A stretch of 64,000 nucleotides of DNA from UBA7672 sp041166025. GTDB lineage: Bacteria; Pseudomonadota; Alphaproteobacteria; Caulobacterales; Hyphomonadaceae. The stretch is taken from positions 62,001 through 126,000 of the forward strand of contig JBEAMJ010000007.1 of the NCBI GenBank assembly GCA_041166025.1, written 5' to 3'. A model generated the notes under the pieces. It did no database searches. It was not told the DNA's origin and saw only the letters and a program-made list of their open reading frames with translations. Each line of letters opens with the position of its first letter. The first letter of the stretch is position 1. The position numbers were made by a program, and so were the translations under genes. Shown in pieces: positions 44,067 through 52,942 of the stretch.

Positions 44067-46976
44067 ATGCCCGTGCACCGCCCCGTTGACGCTTCGAGCC
44101 ATGTTTATCTCATCGATGCGTCGGGCTTCATCTTCCGCGCCTACCACGCCCTGCCCCATCTGACGCGCAAGTCGGATGGATTGCCGGTGGGTGCAATCTC
44201 GGGCTTCTGCAACATGCTGTGGAAGGTGCTGGAAGACCTGAAGGCAGGCGAACAGCCAACCCACTTCGCGTGCATCTTCGATGCGGGTTCGCACACGTTC
44301 AGAAACGATCTCTACGACCAGTACAAGGCGCATCGCCCCGACCCGCCGGAAGACCTGATCCCGCAATTCCCGCTGGTGCGCCGCGCCGCGATCGCCTTCG
44401 GCCAGCCGGCGCTGGAGATGCAGGGCTTCGAGGCGGACGATCTCATCGCCACCTACTCGCGACAGGCGGCGGCGAAGGGCGCGCGTGTCTCCATCGTTTC
44501 GGCCGACAAGGACCTGATGCAGCTGATTGATGACCGCATCTGCATGCTCGACACGGTCAAGGACCGGAAAATCTGCGCGCCGGAAGTTTTCGAGAAGTTC
44601 GGCGTCTCGCCGGACAAGGTGATCGACGTGCAGGCCCTCTGCGGCGACAGCGTCGACAATGTGCCCGGCGTGCCAGGCATCGGCGTCAAGACCGCGGCGC
44701 TGCTGATCAACGAGTTCGGTGATCTCGAAACGCTGCTGGCCCGCGCCGGCGAGATCAAGCAGCCCAAGCGCCGCGAGTCGCTGATCGAGCATGCCGACAA
44801 GGCGCGTATCTCGAAAGTTCTGGTCACGCTAAAAGACGATGTGCCGGTGGAGATACCGCTGGAAGAGCTGGGCGTCGCCGATCCCGAGCCGGGCCCCCTT
44901 CTCGCTTTCTTGCAGGAGATGGAGTTCCGTACGCTGAGCACGCGCGTGTCGCAGACGCTCGGTGTGCCGGGCGCGCCCCCCGTTTCATCTTCGGCGGGAG
45001 GCCAGGCGCTGTCGAAGGCGCTGGCGGCCAATGGCGGGGCAGCGGTGAAGCCAGCAGCAACGCCCGCCGCCAATGGCGTTCCTGGCGAGAGCTTCGCGCC
45101 ACAGCCGCCCGAGGCCCACCCGCTCAACCTCGACGCCTACGAGACGGTGGTCGAGATCGATCGGCTGATGTGGTGGATCGTGACCGCCAAGGAGCAGGGC
45201 TTCTTCTCAGTCGACACCGAAACCGATGGCCTCGATCCGATGACGGCCCGACTCGCCGGCGTCTCAATGGCGCTGGCGCCGGGCAAGGCCTGCTACATCC
45301 CGCTGGGGCACGGCGCCAACAGGACCGACCTCCTCTCGGGGGAGAAGCCGAGGCAGATCGACATGAATGTCGCGCTCGAAATGCTGAAGCCGCTTCTGGA
45401 GGACAGGGCGGTCCTGAAGATCGGACAGAACATCAAGTACGACATCTCCATCTTCAGCGGGCTGGGCATCGACGTTGGGCCGATCGACGACACCATGCTG
45501 CTGTCATTTGTGCTGGAGGCCGGCCAGCACAATCACGGCATGGATGAGTTGTCTGAACTGCACCTCGGCCACACGCCGATCCCCATCAAGGAGCTGATCG
45601 GCTCGGGCAAGTCGCAGATCACCTTCGACCAGACACCGCTCGACAAGGCGACGCGCTATGCCGCCGAGGACGCCGACGTGACCTTTCGTCTGTGGGAGCG
45701 GCTGAAGCCGCGCCTGCCGCAGGAAAGTGTGACAGCAGTCTACGAGACGATGGATCGCCCGCTCGTCCGCGTTGTGGCCGAGATGGAGCGCCATGGCGTG
45801 CTGGTCGATCGCAATCGTCTGTCCGCGCTCTCAGGCGAGTTCGCCCAGCGCATGGCTGCGCTGGAAGACGAAGCACACAAGCTTGCCGGCCGACCGTTCA
45901 ATCTGGGCAGCCCCAAGCAGCTGGGCGAAATCCTGTTCGACGAGATGAAGCTTGCCGACGTGGTGGGCGCCAAGCGCACCAAGACCGGCGCCTGGGCAAC
46001 CGGCGCCGATGCGCTCGAAGACTTGGCCGCCTACGGCCATGAACTGCCGAAAGTCCTGCTCGACTGGCGGATGCTCTCGAAGTTGCGCTCGACCTACACC
46101 GAGACGCTGAGCGAAGCGATCAATGCGGACACCGGCCGCGTCCATACGTCTTACTCGCTTGCCGGCGCACAGACAGGCCGCCTCGCCTCCACGGATCCGA
46201 ACCTCCAGAACATCCCGATCCGCACTGAGGAAGGCCGCAAGATCCGCGAAGCCTTCATCGCCGCCCCCGGCAACGTTCTTCTCTCGGCGGACTACTCGCA
46301 GATCGAGTTGCGCCTGCTCGCCCACGTCGCGGACATCCCGAGCCTGCGTCAGGCCTTCCATGACGGCATCGACATCCACGCAATGACGGCGAGCGAGATG
46401 TTCAATGTGCCGGTGAAGGGCATGGATCCGATGATCCGCCGCAAGGCGAAGGCGATCAATTTCGGCATCATCTACGGCATCTCGGGCTTCGGGCTTGCCC
46501 GCCAGCTCTCCATCCCGCGCGAGGAGGCGGCCGCCTACATCAAGCAGTACTTCCAGAAATTCCCCGGCATCCAGGACTACATGGAGCAGTATCGCGCCTT
46601 CGGCCGCGAGCATGGCTATGTCCAGACGATCTTCGGACGCAAGGTCTGGCTGCCGCAGATCAAGTCGCCCAACGGCGCCGAACGATCCTTTGGCGAACGT
46701 CAGGCGATCAATGCGCCCCTGCAGGGTTCAGCCGCCGATATCATCAAGCGTGCGATGATCCGGATGCCGAAGGCGCTGAAGGATGCGGGGCTCACGGCTC
46801 GCATGCTGCTTCAGGTGCATGACGAACTCGTCTTCGAATGCCCCGAGAAGGAGGCGAAGAAGCTGGCTGAAGTGGCGGTAAAGACGATGTCAGCTGCGCC
46901 CCTCCCCGTCGTCCAGCTGAATGTTCCGCTCGTGGTAGAGGCCAAGCACGCGAAATCATGGGCGGAGGCGCACTAG
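44067..46976 (+). CDS. polA: DNA polymerase I
   Basis: 969 residues with all three domains: 5'-3' exonuclease (YLIDASGFIFRAYHALP ... GFEADDLIATY, SADKDLMQL), 3'-5' proofreading exonuclease (FFSVDTETDGLD; residues around 380-560) with acidic catalytic residues retained, and family A polymerase (SADYSQIELRLLAHV, RRKAKAINFGIIYGISGFGLA, VHDELVFE). It fills gaps in repair and removes Okazaki RNA primers. An AAGAAGAGG element stands six bases before ATG 44067. The deaminase gene follows with zero spacing. Confidence 0.96.
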   Translation: MPVHRPVDASSHVYLIDASGFIFRAYHALPHLTRKSDGLPVGAISGFCNMLWKVLEDLKAGEQPTHFACIFDAGSHTFRNDLYDQYKAHRPDPPEDLIPQFPLVRRAAIAFGQPALEMQGFEADDLIATYSRQAAAKGARVSIVSADKDLMQLIDDRICMLDTVKDRKICAPEVFEKFGVSPDKVIDVQALCGDSVDNVPGVPGIGVKTAALLINEFGDLETLLARAGEIKQPKRRESLIEHADKARISKVLVTLKDDVPVEIPLEELGVADPEPGPLLAFLQEMEFRTLSTRVSQTLGVPGAPPVSSSAGGQALSKALAANGGAAVKPAATPAANGVPGESFAPQPPEAHPLNLDAYETVVEIDRLMWWIVTAKEQGFFSVDTETDGLDPMTARLAGVSMALAPGKACYIPLGHGANRTDLLSGEKPRQIDMNVALEMLKPLLEDRAVLKIGQNIKYDISIFSGLGIDVGPIDDTMLLSFVLEAGQHNHGMDELSELHLGHTPIPIKELIGSGKSQITFDQTPLDKATRYAAEDADVTFRLWERLKPRLPQESVTAVYETMDRPLVRVVAEMERHGVLVDRNRLSALSGEFAQRMAALEDEAHKLAGRPFNLGSPKQLGEILFDEMKLADVVGAKRTKTGAWATGADALEDLAAYGHELPKVLLDWRMLSKLRSTYTETLSEAINADTGRVHTSYSLAGAQTGRLASTDPNLQNIPIRTEEGRKIREAFIAAPGNVLLSADYSQIELRLLAHVADIPSLRQAFHDGIDIHAMTASEMFNVPVKGMDPMIRRKAKAINFGIIYGISGFGLARQLSIPREEAAAYIKQYFQKFPGIQDYMEQYRAFGREHGYVQTIFGRKVWLPQIKSPNGAERSFGERQAINAPLQGSAADIIKRAMIRMPKALKDAGLTARMLLQVHDELVFECPEKEAKKLAEVAVKTMSAAPLPVVQLNVPLVVEAKHAKSWAEAH

Positions 46977-47426
46977 GTGCCACTCACACCTTTCGACGCA
47001 AGCTTCATTGAGCTCAGCTTCGGGGAAGCACGCCGTTCGGTCGAACAGGGCGGCTTGCCGATCGGCGCCGCCCTCGCGCGCGGCGCAAGTCTCATCGCCT
47101 CCGGCCACAATCAGCGTGTTCAGCAGGGCGACCCCATCGCGCATGGTGAGATGGATTGCCTGCGCAAGGGCGGGCGGCAGGCGACCTATCGCGACACGAC
47201 GCTCTACACGTCCTTGTCCCCCTGCATGATGTGTGCGGGGACGATCGTGCAGTTCAAGATCCCGCGCGTCGTCATCAATGACACGGTCAATTTCGGCGGC
47301 AATGAAGCCTTCCTGCGCAACCACGGGGTCGAGGTGATCGACGCGGCCCACGCGCCTTCAATTCGCCAGATGCGTGAGTTCATCGCGGAAAACCCTGCGT
47401 TATGGGATGAAGACATCATGAAATAG
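46977..47426 (+). CDS. Nucleoside/cytosine deaminase family enzyme
   Basis: 149 residues starting with GTG directly after the polA stop. Zinc-dependent cytidine-deaminase fold: catalytic HGEMDCL (HxE) and the zinc ligands PCMMCAG (PCxxC). The HGE form and FNFGGNE-type text near the C-terminus point to the yeast FCY1-like cytosine-deaminase branch rather than TadA, whose motif is HAE. Likely pyrimidine salvage; substrate not proven. Probably cotranscribed and translationally coupled with polA. Confidence 0.85.
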   Translation: MPLTPFDASFIELSFGEARRSVEQGGLPIGAALARGASLIASGHNQRVQQGDPIAHGEMDCLRKGGRQATYRDTTLYTSLSPCMMCAGTIVQFKIPRVVINDTVNFGGNEAFLRNHGVEVIDAAHAPSIRQMREFIAENPALWDEDIMK

Positions 47427-47503
47427 CAGCGATTTGCGCTGCTTTCCGGGTCGCTTCCTTTACCGGTTATGGCTAGACAGTCGGCCCTTCCAAAGAGACG
47501 CTG

Positions 47504-48373
47504 ATGACCCGCAAGCCGACACGAAAGCCCGCCGCCAAGCCGAAGCCGGTCGCCATCGCCGGCACGCTCACCAAGGCGGACATCCCGCAACTTGCCGGCG
47601 GCAAGGGGGCCAACAAGCCCCAGATGGCTTCGCCCACCTATCGCCTCGCCGCGCTCGACCAGGAGTATCTCCTCAGCGATTCCATGCGCGGGGTGCGCTT
47701 CATGCTGGAGTACAACAAGGCCGAGGAGGCGCTCGATCGCTGGGGCGTGCGCTCGACCATCGTCGTGTTCGGTTCGGCGCGCTTCAGCGAGAAGGGATCA
47801 CCTGACCATCGCCGCTGGTACAATGACGCGCGCCGTTTCGCGCGCATCGTGTCGGAAGAAGGTGGAGCCAAGCTGCACAATGGCGGACTGCGCGACAACG
47901 TGATCGCAACCGGCGGCGGGCCAGGCATCATGGAGGCGGCCAATCGCGGCGCACACGATGTCGGCGCGCCCTCGATCGGCTACAACATCACGCTCCCGAT
48001 GGAGCAGGAACCTAACGCCTTTTCCACGCCCGACCTGACGCTGCGCTTCCACTATTTCGCGATGCGCAAGATGCACTTTGCGATGCGCGCCAACGCGCTG
48101 GTGGTCTTCCCGGGCGGCGTCGGCACGCTCGACGAGCTGTTCGAGATCCTGGCGCTGCGCCAGACCGGCAAATCACCGCCGATTCCGATCGTGCTTTACG
48201 ACCAGACATTCTGGGAGGAAGTGATCAACTTCCACGCCCTTGTGAAGCATGGCGTCATCTCGAAGGTGGACGAGACGCTGTTCACTTATGCCGAGACGCC
48301 TGAACAGGCCTGGGAGCAATGCATTGCGGGCGGCGTGATGACGCGCTGGCTTCAGGAACAACACACGACCTGA
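47504..48373 (+). CDS. LOG-family nucleotide phosphoribohydrolase-like protein
   Basis: 289 residues. The LOG (formerly 'lysine decarboxylase') signature PGGVGTLDELFE is present, with the upstream ATGGGPGIMEAANRGA motif. Family enzymes split nucleoside 5'-monophosphates, including cytokinin precursors, into base and ribose-phosphate. An N-terminal extension of about 85 residues, Lys- and Pro-rich at first, precedes the fold; long LOG proteins of this type are common in alphaproteobacteria. It follows the deaminase gene by 77 bases. Confidence 0.88.
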   Translation: MTRKPTRKPAAKPKPVAIAGTLTKADIPQLAGGKGANKPQMASPTYRLAALDQEYLLSDSMRGVRFMLEYNKAEEALDRWGVRSTIVVFGSARFSEKGSPDHRRWYNDARRFARIVSEEGGAKLHNGGLRDNVIATGGGPGIMEAANRGAHDVGAPSIGYNITLPMEQEPNAFSTPDLTLRFHYFAMRKMHFAMRANALVVFPGGVGTLDELFEILALRQTGKSPPIPIVLYDQTFWEEVINFHALVKHGVISKVDETLFTYAETPEQAWEQCIAGGVMTRWLQEQHTT

Positions 48374-48380
48374 GGCGAGA

Positions 48381-48902
48381 CTACTTCGCGACGAGCGCGT
48401 AGAAGCCAGCGAGTTCCACCCGCGCGACCACATCCTTGGTGCTGTCGTTCCTGAAGTACCAGCCGTGGATGCCATCCCAGGGCGCCACGAATGTGCCGCT
48501 TTCGGGCGAACCGCCGGTCTTCGAATAAAACATCAGGTCCCCGACGCCATCGACCTGCTCGGTATGGCCGTGGAATTCCACCACCAGCAGCCCCGGATGG
48601 TCGAGGCCCTGGTAGCTCACACTGTAGACGAGCCCTTCGCCTGCCTTCATCGCCAGCTTGTATTCGAGCCCCTTGCCGGCAGGCACGGGCACATCGATCA
48701 CATCGGTCCGCCATTTCGCCGGCTGGATCGAGATGACGCCCGCGCGTAGCGGATACTCGCGCCAGCCATCGACAGCCGGAGGCAGGGCTGCAGCGGGCGC
48801 AGGAGCGGTTTCGGCGGGTTTGGCCGGCGCATCCGCCGCTCCGCAGGCAGACAGCATGACTGCCGCCAGCGCAGCACAGGCGCGAAACATGATCGTCCTC
48901 AC
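48381..48902 (-). CDS. Putative lipoprotein, uncharacterised
   Basis: 173 residues. Lipoprotein signal ending MLSAC (Cys20), a Pro/Ala-rich spacer to about residue 42, then a beta-rich domain with VEFHGHTEQVDGVGDLMFYS and GIHGWYFRNDSTKDVVARVELAGFY. The last phrase recalls short domains found in transmembrane-anchor proteins of alphaproteobacteria, but I cannot name the family. Its start overlaps the hydrolase stop by four bases, so the two are coupled. Confidence 0.65.
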   Translation of the reverse strand: MRTIMFRACAALAAVMLSACGAADAPAKPAETAPAPAAALPPAVDGWREYPLRAGVISIQPAKWRTDVIDVPVPAGKGLEYKLAMKAGEGLVYSVSYQGLDHPGLLVVEFHGHTEQVDGVGDLMFYSKTGGSPESGTFVAPWDGIHGWYFRNDSTKDVVARVELAGFYALVAK

Positions 48903-49819
48903 GTCAGGTGCTCACGGAAGAAGTCGAGTGTGCGGTTCCAGGCAATCCGCGCATTCTCTGCATCGAAGCGCGGTGTCGTATCGTTGTGAAAGCCGTGCTG
49001 GCAACCCTGGTAGGTGTGTACGGTCACCGTCTTGCCGTGCTTCCTGAGCTCCGCCTCATAGGCGGGATAGGCCGCGTTGATGCGCTCGTCGATGCCCGCC
49101 AGCGTCACCAGCAGCGGCGCCTGGATTTTCGGAACATCGCCGAGCGCGGCCGCACCGCCATAGTAGGGCGCCGAGGCCGCCAGGGTCGGCATCCGCACCG
49201 CGACACTGTTGCAGACGCCGCCCCCAAAGCAGAAGCCGACAATGCCGACCTTTCCTGTGCAGGCAGGATGGTTCTGCATCAGCGCAACGGCCGCAATGAA
49301 GTCCTCCAGCATCTCGGCGCCGTTGCGTGTCGCCTGCATCGTGCGACCCTCATCGTCCGTCCCCGGATAACCGCCGAGCGGATAGAGCGCATCAGGAGCA
49401 AAGGCGATGAACCCCGCGGCCGCCGCGCGCCGCGCAACATCGGCGATGTGCGGGTTGAGGCCGCGGTTCTCATGCACCACAACGATGGCGGGCAGCTTGG
49501 CAGCCCCAGGCCTGGCAGGCTGGACAAGATACCCACCCATCTGCTTGCCCTGCCTGCCGGCGCCGTTGGGCGAGTCGTAGGTGATGCGCTCCCCGCGGAT
49601 GCGGCTGTCGTTCTCGTGAAGCTGCAGGGCGCTTGCGTATCTCGGTAACAACGCCTCGGCCAGCATGGCCGCCGTCACGCCGCCTACGGCAAGCTTGCCA
49701 AGCCGATCCATGAAGGTCCGGCGATCGATGTCGTTGTGGCAGTACTGGTCGTAGAGATCGAACATCTCCTGTGTCGGCCGGATCACGCCTGGGCGAGTGT
49801 CGAGGTCCGTGCTTGTCAT
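48899..49819 (-). CDS. Dienelactone hydrolase family protein (YghX-like)
   Basis: 306 residues. The alpha/beta-hydrolase triad of dienelactone hydrolases is intact: Cys197 in GFCFGGG, Asp244 in GIDERIN and His275 in CQHGFHN. Before the domain sits DRRTFMDRLGKLAVGG followed by a hydrophobic stretch (residues about 32-65), resembling a Tat-type or membrane-anchoring segment and matching the layout of YghX-type proteins. The physiological ester or lactone is unknown. First gene of a leftward pair. Confidence 0.88.
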   Translation of the reverse strand: MTSTDLDTRPGVIRPTQEMFDLYDQYCHNDIDRRTFMDRLGKLAVGGVTAAMLAEALLPRYASALQLHENDSRIRGERITYDSPNGAGRQGKQMGGYLVQPARPGAAKLPAIVVVHENRGLNPHIADVARRAAAAGFIAFAPDALYPLGGYPGTDDEGRTMQATRNGAEMLEDFIAAVALMQNHPACTGKVGIVGFCFGGGVCNSVAVRMPTLAASAPYYGGAAALGDVPKIQAPLLVTLAGIDERINAAYPAYEAELRKHGKTVTVHTYQGCQHGFHNDTTPRFDAENARIAWNRTLDFFREHLT

Positions 49820-49959
49820 GTTCTTTCCCCCCGCCGGGCTCCTGCTAACCGGCAGGCAGGCTAGCTGCCGCCAACGGCTGCGGCCATCGGATTGAGGCCC
49901 GAGAAGCTCCAGTTAACGCAGGTGTTAGCGGTGACACATGCTTTTTACCCCTACGTCAC

Positions 49960-49972
49960 TTGACGGCGTCAA
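49960..49972. repeat. Short palindrome upstream of small secreted protein
   Basis: TTGACG-G-CGTCAA, perfect 6+6 inverted repeat about 60 bases before the ATG at 50032. Possibly an operator; unsupported otherwise. Confidence 0.2.
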
Positions 49973-50031
49973 CCTGACACTGTCTGGTGACCGCAGGCCG
50001 CGCCTCCCTGACGGCCATAACGGAGATCAAT

Positions 50032-50322
50032 ATGACCCGCGTTTCCTCCCTCATCCTTCTCTCAGCCCTCTCGATCGCGCTCGCAGCCCCTGCCCTCGCC
50101 AAGATTTCGGTCCAGTCCGGGGAAAACCTCTGCAAGGCCGAAATATCCAAACAGGATCCCGGCCTGAAATCGGTCAAGGTCGACAAGGACTCAACCAAGG
50201 CGAGCGGCGGCGCATTCGTCTTCCTGTTCAAGGTGAAGAACGCCGACGACTCCTCGGCCAAGCTGTTGTGCACGGTCGATCGCGGCACCGGGACGGTGAG
50301 CTCCGTCAAGCCGGCCGCCTAG
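50032..50322 (+). CDS. Small secreted protein, uncharacterised
   Basis: 96 residues. Clear signal peptide (MTRVSSLILLSALSIALAAP, cleavage after ALA near residue 24), then a 70-residue mature part rich in Lys, Ser and Asp with two Cys (ENLCKAE and KLLCTVD) that could form a disulfide. No family recognised. ATG at 50032 is chosen because it starts the signal; GGAG lies ten bases before it. A hairpin follows the stop. Confidence 0.7.
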   Translation: MTRVSSLILLSALSIALAAPALAKISVQSGENLCKAEISKQDPGLKSVKVDKDSTKASGGAFVFLFKVKNADDSSAKLLCTVDRGTGTVSSVKPAA

Positions 50323-50334
50323 GCGATGGCTCTC

Positions 50335-50359
50335 TGGCGGCGGCGTAAAGCCGCCGCCA
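50335..50359. terminator. GC-rich hairpin after small secreted protein gene
   Basis: Ten-bp stem TGGCGGCGGC/GCCGCCGCCA with a GTAAA loop, 12 bases after the stop. No T-run, so it is a weak candidate. Confidence 0.4.
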
Positions 50360-50463
50360 CCCGCGGCATGAACATCACCCCACCTGATTGGCCGGCTTCA
50401 CAATCAACCTGCATTGCAATGGTTGCGGCGCAGCCGCCGCGATAGGCCAGAATAAAGGCGCGC

Positions 50464-51588
50464 TCAGCGCGGGGCCACGACGTCGTACACCATCAGCAAG
50501 GTCCGCTGCGACGCTGAAAAATTGTCGTCGGCAATCAGGTAAAGCCGCACGCGCCCGTCCGGCAGGCGACGTGCAGCTATGCCCTCGAAATTGTCGATCG
50601 TCACGAAGACATTCATCGCCGCCAGCTTGCGTGAGACGGTGGGTCTGAAGCGTGTCCGCGCCCGTTCGTCGGCCTCGCTGACGATCCGGGCTGGCAAGCC
50701 TGACTGATCAATATCGCGCTCGAACCGGGTTTCGAGGATCACGATGACCTCGCTCGCCAGCGCGCGGGTCGCGCGGTGCAGGCTGTAGAGGGTGAAACCG
50801 GTGGAATCGTCCTCAGTCGCAAGTATGTCCATGCCTACAAGCGGCGGGGCTCCTTCGCCCATGCGGATGTCGAAGACAGGCGGCGCTTCAAGGGCGCTCG
50901 CCGACACCGCGCTGGCCTCGCCTGCCCGCGTCTCGAGCCCCGCGAGCAGAAACCCGTCCGGTGCAACGGCAAGCGCCTCAAGCCCCGCATTGCCTCCGAC
51001 ACTCAGCCCCTGACGCGCGAATGCCTCCGCCAGATCGCCTGACGAGACGATCGGCACGCCCTTCGCGCCAGCGCCACACTCTGCGATGTCGAATGCCAGG
51101 ATGCGATGCTCGCCTTCGAACGACACCAGCGCCACGCCATCGGCAACGGCCAGACCCTCGGCATCGCCGAGCGTCTTGCTGCGTATCGACCTGTCCTCCA
51201 TGTCGCGCATATCGGCCATGCGGGCCGCGACAGGCGTGACGCCGTCAGCATCCAGCGCGATCCACACGAACTCGCCTGCATCCGTGACCGCCAGCAGGTC
51301 GCCATCCTCCAGCACGTCGAGACCCGAAAGCCCGCCAAACCCCTTCTCGGCGCTCGACAGGTGAAAGCCCCCGACAAGATTCAGCGCGCCGATCGTCGTT
51401 CGGGCAGGATTGACGCCCTGAAGCGGTACGCGCGTGACCTCCAGGCGGACAGGTTGAGTCTCATCGCGCGCCAATGCCGTGGAGCAGGACATCCGGCCCC
51501 CCAGCTCCGGTAGACGTTGCTCGCCAAGCGCTGGCGCACACAGCGCCGCGAACGCGACCAGTGCGATTGCGCAGCGGCCCGACGCCAT
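50464..51588 (-). CDS. Phytase-esterase-like secreted protein, copy 1
   Basis: 374 residues. Signal peptide ending near ALGEQ (residue 23), then a beta-propeller-like domain with the phrases FGGLSGLDVLEDGDLLAVTDAG, ALVSFEGEHRILAFD and NFEGIAARRLPDGRVRLYLIADDNFS. The 'esterase-like activity of phytase' family (PF13449) shows this pattern. Substrate unproven. Strongly similar to the next gene, so the pair arose by duplication. Start 51588 is supported by AAGAGG seven bases upstream. Confidence 0.8.
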   Translation of the reverse strand: MASGRCAIALVAFAALCAPALGEQRLPELGGRMSCSTALARDETQPVRLEVTRVPLQGVNPARTTIGALNLVGGFHLSSAEKGFGGLSGLDVLEDGDLLAVTDAGEFVWIALDADGVTPVAARMADMRDMEDRSIRSKTLGDAEGLAVADGVALVSFEGEHRILAFDIAECGAGAKGVPIVSSGDLAEAFARQGLSVGGNAGLEALAVAPDGFLLAGLETRAGEASAVSASALEAPPVFDIRMGEGAPPLVGMDILATEDDSTGFTLYSLHRATRALASEVIVILETRFERDIDQSGLPARIVSEADERARTRFRPTVSRKLAAMNVFVTIDNFEGIAARRLPDGRVRLYLIADDNFSASQRTLLMVYDVVAPR

Positions 51589-51651
51589 GACCACCTCTTG
51601 CATCTTTGCCGAATGTCTGGCCTGCGCGGCGCGCACGCTCAAGCAATCTTG

Positions 51652-52932
51652 TCAGCGCGATGTGCTGGCGAGGTCGAACACCATCAGCACAGTGCGCTTT
51701 GTCGGGGAGAAATCGTCGTCAGACACAAGATAAAGACGAATCCGCCCATCGGAGAGTTGCTTGGCCGCAATGCCTTCGAAAGCATCAGTGACGCCGAGCT
51801 GGTCTAGGCGCGCGAGCTCGCGCCAGCCAACCTCCGCATAGCGCTGGCGCGCGCGCGTTTCCATTTCGCCACGGGAGGGTCTCCTTCCCTCGACCTTCGG
51901 CTCGAACCGAAGGAGGTCGGTCTCCATGATCACCGCGCCGCCCCTGGCTGGCTTGCGATGAATGAGGAAAGCGCGGGCGGCGCCGTCGCCGCCAGCGCCC
52001 GGTATGACATCCATCCCGGCAAACTCCGGCGCATCGACGCCGACGCGCAGGTCGAACTCCGGCTCCGCCTCGATTGGTCGCGCCGACAGGGAATTGAGAT
52101 GGCCGACCTTCCGCTCGATGCCGGCAAAGACATACCAGTCGCGGGTCACAGCCAGTGGCTCGGATCCATTGCCGGCGTCGACTGCAATGCGCGCCTCCTC
52201 ATAGGCATCGTTCAGGGACAGGCCGTATTCGTCGAACACGATGGGCGCGCCGCGGGCGGCAGCCCCGCATCTGCCGATATCGAATGCGAGAATCCTGTGA
52301 TTGCCCTCGAACGACACGAGCGCCATGCCGTCGTTGAACGCCACACCCTCTGCGCTGTCCCCGCCAAGCGTCGCCATGGGCTGCCCGCTGACATCCCGCA
52401 TCGTCGCGACACGGGCGGCCATCGGGGTCAGGCCGTCCCGGCCAAGGTCGATCCACACGAAATGCCCGGCGTCGGAGACCGCCAGCAGATTGCCGTCGTC
52501 GAGCACATCCACCCCCGACAGTCCGCCAAAGCGCGGATCAGGGCTCGACAGCGTGTAGCTGGCGACAAAGGTGAGCTGCCCGGCCCGGCGCTGACCCGGG
52601 TCGGACAGCTGGAGCGGTGTCGGCGCCGCCGCCAATTCGATCGCCTCGCCGCGACGCGTCGATGCGCCTTCGGGGCACGAGGTATTGGCCAGAGCGCGAA
52701 GATAGGCCTCGAGATTTCCCGTCCGCAGCGCGCTGCGCATCGCTGTGACAACGACCCGGTCCACCTGGGTCTCGGCGATCGTCTTTGCGCTGTTCACCGT
52801 TATGCGGCTCTCCGGCGCTTCCGCCTCGCTTGCCGGAGCCTCAGCCACGGCCTGGCGCGTCTCCGGCGCCGTGGCGCACCCGGCGGCAAGGACAGTGATG
52901 AGCAGGGCGCCGGAACGCCAGAAATCACGCAT
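51652..52932 (-). CDS. Phytase-esterase-like lipoprotein, copy 2
   Basis: 426 residues, paralogue of the gene at 50464-51588. Lipoprotein signal ending VLAAGC (Cys19) replaces the cleavable signal of copy 1, so this copy would be membrane-anchored. A spacer of about 60 residues with Glu/Ala repeats precedes the shared domain: FGGLSGVDVLDDGNLLAVSDAG, ALVSFEGNHRILAFD and AFEGIAAKQLSDGRIRLYLVSDDDFS. AGGA eight bases before ATG 52932 supports the start. It lies ten bases after the DUF885 gene, in one operon. Confidence 0.8.
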   Translation of the reverse strand: MRDFWRSGALLITVLAAGCATAPETRQAVAEAPASEAEAPESRITVNSAKTIAETQVDRVVVTAMRSALRTGNLEAYLRALANTSCPEGASTRRGEAIELAAAPTPLQLSDPGQRRAGQLTFVASYTLSSPDPRFGGLSGVDVLDDGNLLAVSDAGHFVWIDLGRDGLTPMAARVATMRDVSGQPMATLGGDSAEGVAFNDGMALVSFEGNHRILAFDIGRCGAAARGAPIVFDEYGLSLNDAYEEARIAVDAGNGSEPLAVTRDWYVFAGIERKVGHLNSLSARPIEAEPEFDLRVGVDAPEFAGMDVIPGAGGDGAARAFLIHRKPARGGAVIMETDLLRFEPKVEGRRPSRGEMETRARQRYAEVGWRELARLDQLGVTDAFEGIAAKQLSDGRIRLYLVSDDDFSPTKRTVLMVFDLASTSR

Positions 52933-52942
52933 GTTCAGGATC

